Assembly: GCA_036897485.1 (NCBI GenBank)
Contig: JAYMTF010000429.1
Coordinates: 1 to 36,666 of the forward strand
Source of the DNA: Pelargonium nanum
Lineage: Eukaryota > Streptophyta > Magnoliopsida > Geraniales > Geraniaceae
Length of the DNA: 36,666 nucleotides
Reading direction: 5' to 3'
This document shows positions 24,888 to 36,666 of this stretch, in pieces. How positions within the stretch are numbered: position 1 is the first letter of the stretch; every line of letters starts with the position of its first letter. The notes under the pieces are model-generated. The model did not search any database, was not told the DNA's origin, and saw only the letters and a program-made list of their open reading frames with translations. The translations under genes and the position numbers were made by a program.

Positions 24888-27035
24888 ATGAATCAGATAC
24901 CTCTTTTGCTCAAATTCGCCAGAGATGGGAATTTATCGGGATGCAGATTCCTAGTTAACAATGGCCATGAAAAGGTTGATTTGACGGACGAAAGAGGTTA
25001 GTTAATGCCATTTTATGCTTTTTTTCATTTTCTTGCTTTTGAATTATGTTATTGCTTGTTTTATGAAATTCTTTCTTCCATTTTTTCAGTTCTTTGATAT
25101 TTTCATGGGTTTATTTTGGCATTTTTCTTTACTGACGTTAGTTTAGTTAATACCATTTTATGTTTTTTCATTTTCTTGGTTTTGAATGGTTGTTTAAATT
25201 TGCCATTTTTCATGTTTTTGCTTCTTTCATTTCTAGTTTATTGACATTTTTCTTCTTTGGCATTTTTTTTTTCCATTTTGGCCGTTCTTTAATCATGGTC
25301 TTATTCTTTACATTTTTCTTTGTTTTCTGGGTCTATGTTCTTTTTTGCTTTCTGTGACTGGAAATGAGTTTTCTCCAACTGTATCTATCTGTTCCTCTGG
25401 TTACTAGCTCAGTATTCTATTTTTTGAAATTCTTTCTTGCCATTTTTTTCATTTTCGGTCTATCCATTTTTAATGTTTTTTTTGGCATATTTTTCATTCC
25501 CATAAATTATATGAATTTCTGTTTTTTTCTTTAATTTGCATAGTTGTACAAAAACTTGAAAAGAACCCCCCACCCACACACATTTACAGCTTACTGTCCT
25601 GTAGCTATTTTCTTTGAAACAGTCCAGTTTCATGGACCTAATAGATTGATTGGGTTCTGTATTAAAAAGTGAGTGCATTGTCATGGGTCAGATTATTATC
25701 ATGGGCTACTGTCTTTCGTCAAACAACATAAGAAATGTTTTTATAACTCTAATGACTTTCTAATGATTGTTGGGATTTCCATTCCTAAATATCCTTACTA
25801 TTTTATTTGTTTGCATCCACACTGATGTTAACATGTGACAGGGGAGAATGCACTCCACGGCGCTTGCCGTGGGGGCCACGCAATGGTTGTTAAGTTCCTC
25901 CTTCAATCCGGAATTGAGGTGAAATTGTCAAATAACGGAAAATCACCATTGCAATGTGCAGTGGAAAGTGGGTCTTTAGCCTGTGTAAATTTACTAATTG
26001 AGCTAATTTACTAGCTAGTATATGTCATTAGTCTTGAACTGATTTTTATCATAGAAATACTAGTATTCCTGAAATGCGTTTTATTATTGCAGGCTGGAGC
26101 TGATTTGAATCATAATATTCACAGCCCACCATTACTTCACAGTGCATCCGTGAATGGTCATCATGATATAGTAGGGGCATTGCTGAGTGCAGGAGCTGAC
26201 CCAACCGTTCGCTATCAGGTTCTGTGACTTTTCTCTGTCAGGTTCTGTGACTTTTCTCGTAATGGTTAATCGTATTAACTTTATTCATGACACAGGGTTT
26301 TACTGCACTGGAGGAGGCCAGAAGGGCCTAGCAACACCAGTGTGCTGAAGTTTTGAGTCGGGTAAGTTAATTCTTGATACGCTCATTTTTATTTTTTCAA
26401 TTTTTGTGTTTTTGTGTTTTTATGATTTTGAAATGTGACTGGATTTTCAGAAGGCTTCGAAACGCCCCATCGGCTCTACTGGACAAGCTTCATGTGGTGG
26501 ATGTCATAAGCGCCATCGCAATACATCAGTCCCTTCTGCACCTAGCTCAAGCAAGCCCAACGGCACTTTATGCAACGATGGTGTAGTAGAGAGAGATGAA
26601 ACATCTAAGTTGTCCAACTCCAAGTTAGTTTGTTCACTGAAACCTTAGCATCACTTTTTGTATGAACTGAAATATTGGAGTTGCTAAAATTTGTTTTCAT
26701 TGCTTCTCAGTGCTCATCTAGGACATGAGAAAGAAGAGCTTTCGAGGGCAATTAATAGGGTGTGTGCTGTTATCGGTGATCATGAGACGGTAAAAGAATT
26801 TCCATCCCTACTTGATAAAATTAGTGTATCTGTTTTGCAAGTAACATTAAGTTTTTGTTTTCCTTGTGTACTCTAGGTTTCCGAGACTTGGTCAAGACTT
26901 CTTGCAGCTGAAGAATATGATATCGCTGCCTCATTTCTTTCTGATAGAACACTGATCGAAGAACATCTGGCTCGACCTGTTAGTATTGATGGCTACTCAA
27001 AAGAGGATTTGATGTATATATACGACTCAGTCTGA
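24888..27035 (+). pseudogene. Ankyrin-repeat gene with a lost splice donor and an in-frame stop
   Basis: Seven exons can be traced: 24888-24996, 25842-about 26002, 26093-26218, 26296-26361, 26451-26623, 26711-26789 and 26877-27035. All other junctions are GT-AG and in frame. Exons 1-4 encode ankyrin repeats (IPLLLKFARDGNLSGCRFLV; ENALHGACRGGHAMVVKFLL; SPLQCAVESGSLACVNLLIE; AGADLNHNIHSPPLLHSASV), a protein-binding module. Exon 5 has SCGGCHKRHR; the C-terminus is EDLMYIYDSV; I do not recognise the overall family. Two lesions: exon 2 should end after LLIE at 26002, but the next bases are CT, not GT, and reading on gives TAG at 26012. In exon 4, EARRA is followed by TAG at 26329. A cryptic donor (TGT|GTAAAT, 25985) would stay in frame but drop VNLLIE. 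Frames downstream remain clean, so decay looks recent; a read-through or truncated product cannot be excluded. Confidence 0.65.
26216..26261 (+). repeat. 23-bp tandem duplication covering a splice donor
   Basis: CAGGTTCTGTGACTTTTCTC occurs at 26216 and again at 26239. The first copy holds the exon 3 donor CAG|GTTCTG of the ankyrin gene; the second offers an identical site 23 nt on, whose use would bring in a TGA. Confidence 0.9.
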
Positions 27036-28550
27036 TGAGCCCTTGCTGCGCCGGGGATAGTGTTTTTTTATGAGAACCTAGTGGTATGTAGAGGCATATA
27101 GGTGAATGAGCAAGGAATAGGTATCTTAGATGAGTACAGTTGCACAGAGATGAGGCATTTAGTTAGTTTCTGTTTTAAAAACTTTGATAATGATTTCGAA
27201 TAGAAGTTCAGATTTGTTATTAAAGGATTGAAGTTCATATGAAAACTTGTACCTGTCAGTTTAGCTGTGTTTGTATCATACTACTGTTGGCAACTATTAC
27301 TAATGCATACATGGCCTTAATTTTGTCTATTGTCATTAATTTCAATTCTTATTCTCATAGTAAAATTAATGACCTTTTTTTTTTGAAAGGAAAATTCAAC
27401 TTTAATTACTCAGCAAACATACCTAGAGTTAAACTGACAAACATTATTTTAATCTAAGACTAGATACTTTTGTTTTTTTTTATACAAATGCATGTGTATC
27501 TAGGTAACCTTTTTTTACTCTTTGATTAGATTCATATGTAGTAGAGGTATGGATGTTGTACCTTTGGTGTTTGCTCTAAGAGCTTGGTTAATGTTACTGA
27601 ACTCTGTCTTTATGTGAAGTGCTCTCTGTTTTTTGTTGTATAGAACCAAGAGTTCACTATAATTAAATATGAATGTTAAAGCTTTAAAAAAAAAAAATAT
27701 ATGAATGTTAAAGCTTTAAAAAAAATAATATATGAATGTTAAAACTTAAAAACACTGTACCATTATTGTGAGTGAGTGATTTATAGTTTCTTTATCTGTG
27801 CATTAAGTGTTCTCATGGGCCAAATCTTTCCCTGCCCCAGAGAAATGATAAAATCATTAGCAATGTGCTATACTAGCACATTTTAACATCTGTCTCTTGC
27901 GCCTTCTTTCAAAAAGAAAAAAAAAACATCATTCTCTCGGGTCATTTGCAACTCTTTTATTGTATCATTATTAGTAGTATTACTATTAATAATGATAATT
28001 GTCATTATAGAAAAATCATGTGAAAATATTTATTAAAAGTAAAAAGTGACTACTATTTAAAAAAAATGATTTATAAAAAAATTAATATAATGAATATTGT
28101 TAATGATTGTTGGTAACCAAGTTGAAAAGACACCGGCATTTTCACCAATTTTAATATTTATGTATATGGATCTAAGATATGCTTTCTTCCTACATTTAAT
28201 TCGAAATTATAAAAGTCATTAATATTTTAAATGGTAAAGGAGCCATTTGGTGACTCAAGATTTTACCCGTTGGAGCTCTATAACGAAGTAGCGAGAGAAA
28301 GTGGAGAAGACATGGCCTTTCTCTGGCATGTAGTTTTCTTGATTGGTATGGTTTTCTGTACATATTTTCTATTTTCAAGATTGGATTTTGGGAGTGATAA
28401 TGTTTGAGAAGGTTATGTGGATGAGACACACCCAATGGCCTTGATCTCCAACGCTCACCTCCAAATGCTCATCCTTTTGTGAGCCCTCTAATTCTCTTCT
28501 TCTTCTATCAACTACAAGACAACACCCACTCTTGTCCTCATGCCACCCCA
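27036..28550. other. Ankyrin 3' flank and glycolate oxidase upstream region
   Basis: AT-rich spacer. Contains an about 31-bp triple repeat (27667-27752) and a block at 28381-28460 nearly matching 21863-21924. That block includes GATAATG (I-box-like) and CCAAT. Such I-box motifs are common in light-regulated promoters. No gene seen. Confidence 0.5.
27667..27752. repeat. Short tandem repeat, three copies of about 31 bp
   Basis: GAATGTTAAA recurs at 27671, 27703 and 27734 (periods 32 and 31), each followed by an A-rich run of variable length. Confidence 0.85.
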
Positions 28551-29093
28551 TATTTATTTGCTCCCACTTCACTCCCTTTCTTCCCCTCAACCCAATCCCT
28601 TTAACTCTGCACTGCCACTTCCATTATTCACCTATCTTGCAATTCCCAAGGTGTGGTTTTTCTCACAAACCCACATCTTCTTTCACCTTGTTTGGCTCTT
28701 GTCCAGTATGATTGATACTCTCTTTTATTGGGTTTGATTGCTTTTTTCATTTTGTTTTGAGGTCTTAAATGGGTTGATGATATAATTGCTTTTTTGCTTT
28801 TGTTTTGATTGTGGGTGTAGTTGGTTTTTTTCAATTGGTGTTCTTGCTTTCTATGATGGGTTGATTGCTTATATCAATTTTGTTTTGAGTTTATGCATGT
28901 AATGATTGAAACTGCCTATTATCTGGTTTCATGGTTGGTGGGTGTGATTGGTTTTAGATTCTTTTACTTTTTAAAACCTAGTTTCATGGTGGGTGTAATT
29001 TGGTTTTCTTATTTTGGTGATCATTTGATCTGATTATTGTTTTGGTTACTACTTGACTTGGATAGAGGGAAGGGTTCTTTCTAAATCATCAAC
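28551..29093 (+). promoter_or_regulatory. Glycolate oxidase core promoter and 5' UTR with probable leader intron
   Basis: TATTTAT at 28551-28557 is a candidate TATA box. A pyrimidine-rich leader follows. CCCAAG|GTGTGG at 28650/28651 is a candidate donor and GGATAG|AGGGAA at 29065/29066 a candidate acceptor. They enclose a T-rich 415-nt stretch with weak internal repeats that looks like a plant 5' UTR intron. The coding ATG lies 28 nt after the acceptor. Confidence 0.45.
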
Positions 29094-32701
<3,608 letters not shown>

Positions 32702-33801
32702 AAAAATGAATGAATATGTATGCCTCAGATCCATATGCTGCATAAATTGCTTATTTGGCTTGTAATGGCTCTGTTGCCAAGATCCTCGTGGCTAGATTTT
32801 GAAGAACTCGTTTATGTTATAATGAGTCTGCAAATAGTTACTTGGAAGTTTCATGGTTTGCAGTGATAAGAAATGGTTATTGTTCATGCATTCAATATGT
32901 ATATTGTTCTTCAATCAAATGTTTGTATAGAGACTTCAAATAACTCTCAGTTTCTTTAATTATAGAGATTGAAAGTTGAAAATGGAACCTACTAGTTATT
33001 TTATTAAAGATATGTCATGTGTATCATACAACAAATATTTAAATTATTTTTTAAACCAGAAATGCATATCTTCAATCAAATGTTTTATTTCTTTTTCTAG
33101 TTTTGGTTCTTTGACTGTTATGCTTTATTTCAGTTCTTGGTTAGGTTGTCTTTTATGTTCTTATTGCTACTTCAGGTTTGTATTCTCATTTGGCGGTTTC
33201 GCCTAATAAAGTTAGTATCTTTCCAGTCAGAAAAGAGAGCCAACATCTTAACATGGTTGACCGTTACTATAGGAGCTTTCAGCCAAATGAAACGGTTGAC
33301 TCTTTCGTTGATTATGGTCGACCGAGCCTAATTTTCACAAAAAATGGTAACTTCAAATTCGATGTCCAATTTATTACCGGCAATTTGGGTTGTGTGTTGA
33401 ATTCGGGTTGGGAATGAGTGAGTCGCTCTGCTTTTTCAACATAGCCCAACACCTAGAGGTGGCAAAATAGCGGATCGTACCCTATAGGGTTTTTAGGTCT
33501 TAAGCATGAAACACACTGTTTTGTGGGTATGCCCGACCCGAACCCGCAAAAAGGATTGGGTTTCGGGTACCGGCGGGTCGGGTTCGTTTTGCTGGCTCTA
33601 CCAAGTACCAACACCTGGTCAGAACTTAGATACGATACCGTTTCGAAGTCCCCTGCCGCTACTTTCACAGCTACTGCGTCGTGGCACTTTCTTGCAACAG
33701 TGCCAAATTTATGCGTTTTGGTTTCAAATTTTCGGTGCCCTTTTCCTTCATTTTTACTCTTGTACGTTACCTGAGCATTTCAAATTCTTGAATCCGAGAA
33801 A
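32702..33801. other. Glycolate oxidase 3' flank and promoter of the next gene
   Basis: The left part is 3' UTR. Two W-box-like TTGAC[C/T] sites lie at 33257-33262 and 33296-33301, about 500 bp before the next candidate ATG. From about 33451 there is a GC-richer block with CGACCCGAACCCG and later CGGGTCGGGTTCG, beginning near AGAGGTGGCAAAA. This resembles sequence commonly seen in plant DNA-transposon ends. No gene seen. Confidence 0.45.
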
Positions 33802-35196
33802 ATGGCTGCTATAGCTTCAGGTAATCTCTCGGTTCGCGCACAACCAATTTCCAGTGAAAATTGATATTCCGGGAAAATTCATTTATTGTCTGCAACTTGA
33901 AGGAATTCTGTACTTAAGTTTCGTAATTTTGCTTCTGATCAGCGTTTGGGTTCATGTGATCATCAGTTCAGTGTAGTTGCTAGATGGCAGTTGCTTGTTT
34001 TTCTTAGAATTTCAAATAGGAATGAAAAAGAGAAAAATGTTGCCACATAATTGAAATTAGAAACCTTTTTCATGTGTTTCATAATTTGGAAGTTGTTTTT
34101 ATGGAGTGTTTGGTAGTCATTTTAGAAAGCATCTTCAAATATCTCAAGTGGGTTGATTGTAATTTTTTTTTTTTTTGGTGTGTGTGGTAGATATGTTTTG
34201 CTAAGAATTTCAAATAGAAATGAAAAAGAGAAAAATGTTGGCACATAATTGAAAATAGAAACCTTTTTCATGTGTTTCATAATTTGGAAGTTGTTTTTTT
34301 GGAGTGCTTGGTAGTCATTTTAGTATGCATCTTCAAATATCTCAAGTGGGTTGATTGTAATTTTTTTTTTTGTGTGTGGTATATATGTTTTGATACTACT
34401 AATCTTTGCTAGAAGTGAGATTGTAGAAGGAAGAGACATTGAATTCCTATTCTGCTACATATATATGCTGCGTTCTCTTTGGTAACGGTGTTATTGATTT
34501 AAAGCATCAAGAAATTGGTGGAAGTTGAGAAAAATGGCCTCTTACTTTCATCATCTACAGAACTAGCCTATGAAATTTTGGTAAGCTGTTGCCTTCATCG
34601 TTTGGCTTTATCTCTAACTATCTGTTCTCACTCAGTTTCCAATTTTCAACATATAAGTGAGAACTTTCTAGGAAAGTCCTTTGCATAATCATGATATAAA
34701 ATATGTGTGCTGGCAAAAATGAAATATAATCATAGCAAAGGAAATTCTAAAGCAGAAACATAGATAGCGCTGAGGCTATAGTGGATGAAACTGTCCCCAA
34801 AAGTATTCCATACAGTAGTCTCTGTATTAGGATAGTGCTGGATTGATCATTAGTTTTAGTAATTGTATATCAGTTGTGATCTTTAAATGTAGAAGTGTAG
34901 TTCCATCATTTTTAGTTTGTAGTTTATGTATTGGTTTGATTAAATATATACTAGTGGTGAATCTGCAGATGTTGTTTAAGGGGTTTGATTGTGCTTTTTC
35001 TAAATCACTGACAAATGGTGTGCTGGAAATGGGGTCTTCCACAAGGTGGGAAGAGCATGCAAAGCCGTTTTTTTCCGTTCTCTGTTTAGTTATCTGTATT
35101 CATGGGCGTTAAGCCGTTATCTAACTTCAGAATTACATATTTGATCAAGCTTCCTCAAATCCAGCTCCCTTTCATTGGCTATTGCCTCATAAGCAG
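33802..35196 (+). CDS. Candidate partial gene of unknown function (exons unresolved)
   Basis: Three pieces look like parts of one plus-strand gene. First, the ATG at 33802 opens MAAIAS with donor TCAG|GTAATC at 33820/33821. Second, 34512-34580 encodes KLVEVEKNGLLLSSSTELAY then EIL and ends at TTTTG|GTAAGC. Third, 35131-35196, after acceptor CTAACTTCAG, encodes NYIFDQASSNPAPFHWLLPH then KQ and ends at CAG|GTAACG. Pieces two and three join in phase 0. The first does not join in frame at its best donor, so another donor or first exon must exist. I do not recognise the protein. The gene probably continues past 35196, perhaps beyond the window. No terminal exon could be assigned with confidence. 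Confidence 0.4.
34005..34393. repeat. 198-bp near-perfect tandem duplication
   Basis: Two adjacent copies of about 190-198 bp. TTCAAATAG occurs at 34011 and 34209, and the blocks GAAAAAGAGAAAAATGTTG, CATGTGTTTCATAATTTGG and ATCTCAAGTGGGTTGATTG recur in the same order. They differ by a few substitutions and a T-run length change, so the duplication is young. It lies in the putative first intron of the candidate gene at 33802. Confidence 0.92.
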
Positions 35197-36022
35197 GTAA
35201 CGGGACTATGAAACATTGCTGATGGATTGTTTGTTAGTTTGCATTTTCTCCATTTCTTATCTTCTTGCAGTGTGGATATGCTATTTGTTTATTTATCCCT
35301 CTTACATGTTATCCTTGTTTATGGATCCGAATACGGGCATTTGGGCTATAAGTTTTCAGGTTACATATCAGAACTTAACTTAAATACCAGTTTCTGACCA
35401 ACATTGTTTGAACACGGTGATATCACAATTTCAGATAGTGTTGCTTCTTTGGAGTTGGCTCATCTTAAATAGTGTTTATGGATTAGCAATAGTGGTTTTG
35501 GGTCAGAAAACAAGTCTGATGGGATTTCAGATAGCATGTCATATCTTATCTGCAACCAATCCTTGCATAGAAATTAGAAACTGAAAATTTGATTCAACTT
35601 AAGGTTATCTGAATTGCATCTAAGTTTAATGCTTAATAGTATTTCAGATGTAGACATGTAGTTATAACATATCTTGATAATGTATGATTTGGTATTGAAC
35701 AGCATGGAAAAAATCTCCAATCCTATATATCGTGGTTTCATAGAACTGCATTGGGGACGTTGTAATAGAAAGAAAAAAAAAAAAACTAGTTAAATATAAC
35801 TAGTGATGGAAACTCTATAAGGCTAGCCTTAGGTCCATCCTTCCACAAATTCCCCACAAATGTGATGTAGATGGGAATTGTTCCCTTGCCACTTATACTA
35901 TGACAAGAGACTGTAATTTTGTATACTCACTATATATTTATTATAGATTATAAGAATGTATGGGTTATAATGTAGTCCCCCCTCTCTCGTAGTATGTGTG
36001 TGTGTGTGAGTTAATGTATATA

Positions 36023-36064
<42 letters not shown>

Positions 36065-36666
36065 AATATTAATCATTGGGTACTTATATGGATATTGAGA
36101 GTCAATGCCAGGCATCCTTTTGACAGCCAATTGTTGCAAGACTGCTTAAAAATCTTTCATGTATCTATTGGGCTCTGTTCATCATGTTCCTGAAGTTTGA
36201 GTATATTTTCTTGTTTGCATGTTTCATTGCCTATTAGGATGCAAGGAATTGTGCCATTTGATATATTGACTTTGTAGGCATTGAACTGCTGGGTAAGACA
36301 CCGTACCGTGGATTCATTCTATCTTGCAAAACTCCAATGTAATAGGCGCACCAATGGGATATGCTGGTGCTTATTGGTTTTCTAAAGATCTGGAAATATC
36401 TAATTTGAAAGGAATAAATATTTCTTGTAAATTATGACATTTTTTTCTTCTTGAATAATGTTATCTTGCCTATATGCGTGATGTTTTAGTGGTAGAGATC
36501 AATTTGTGCTTATAGATGCTAGAATGTGTGGAACTGTATCAATGATTGTTATTTGATTAATGATTAAGTGTTCACGTCCTGTTCATTATGCAACCTAAAC
36601 TTGAAGTCGATTGGATGTCTAAATAAAATTAGGTTGCGTTTGGGAACATGAATTTGATTTAAAATT
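35197..36666. other. Right end of the window, no resolved gene
   Basis: AT-rich sequence with several acceptor-like sites but no exon I can place. It may be introns or 3' sequence of the gene begun at 33802. Contains an A-run near 35770-35785 and the (TG)n tract at 35995-36061. Confidence 0.4.
35995..36061. repeat. (TG)n microsatellite
   Basis: A short TG run at about 35995-36009, then an interrupted stretch, then an uninterrupted run of about 17 TG units ending at 36061. The Cys/Val-rich frame across it is an artefact of the repeat. Confidence 0.95.

Noticed and set aside
25160-25357. Phe-rich 65-codon frame
   Set aside because: T-rich intron of the ankyrin gene; no domain and no codon signature.
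28196-28834. Several overlapping 60-80 codon frames on both strands
   Set aside because: They lie in the glycolate oxidase promoter and leader intron, with no domain and mutual overlap.
35996-36193. 65-codon frame rich in alternating Cys and Val
   Set aside because: Produced by the (TG)n microsatellite.

Overview
The window is nuclear DNA from a dicotyledonous plant, most likely a rosid. It has compact multi-exon genes with GT-AG introns, AT-rich spacers and decayed plant transposons. The protein sequences closely resemble core-eudicot families: tau-class glutathione transferases, UBP25, a TPT-type translocator and glycolate oxidase. Species cannot be fixed from this sequence alone. Exon boundaries below were worked out by hand from splice signals, frame and recalled family sequence. 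Every multi-exon model called a gene stays in frame across all its junctions.

Layout. 1-7200: three tandem tau-class GST genes, all on the minus strand, each with two exons and the same intron position. Each has a TATA box and an as-1-like pair of half-sites upstream. 7560-12770: the UBP25 deubiquitinase gene (minus, 8 coding exons, 645 aa) with a decayed LINE in its longest intron and an intron in its 3' UTR. 13730-14091: a small TATA-preceded plus-strand locus with two overlapping short reading frames. 14390-19901: a sugar-phosphate/phosphate translocator gene (minus, 7 coding exons, 338 aa) with a LINE 3'-tail remnant in one intron. 20640-23105: a tandem duplication of a RING-H2 gene; the copy at 22359-23063 is intact and the copy at 20780-21449 is a pseudogene. 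23950-23983: a Helitron-like 3' end. 24413-24494: an orphan first-exon-like sequence. 24888-27035: an ankyrin-repeat gene (plus) that is otherwise well structured but has a lost splice donor and an in-frame TAG. 28550-32701: the photorespiratory glycolate oxidase gene (plus, 11 coding exons, 371 aa, C-terminal PRL peroxisomal signal). 33800-36666: a probable further plus-strand gene, only partly resolved, with a near-perfect 198-bp tandem duplication in its putative first intron and a (TG)n tract near the end.

The order UBP25 - translocator - glycolate oxidase matches, from memory, Arabidopsis chromosome 3 around At3g14400, At3g14410 and At3g14415/14420. This looks like a conserved block into which RING and ankyrin genes have been inserted or retained. 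The genes do not form a single pathway. The GSTs are detoxification genes, glycolate oxidase acts in photorespiration, and UBP25 and the translocator are housekeeping-type genes. I see no evidence of an unprecedented system. The most informative signals are the dying ankyrin gene, the duplicated promoter fragment shared by 21863-21924 and 28381-28460, the small divergent locus at 13811, the shared GST promoter architecture, and the unresolved gene at the right end.
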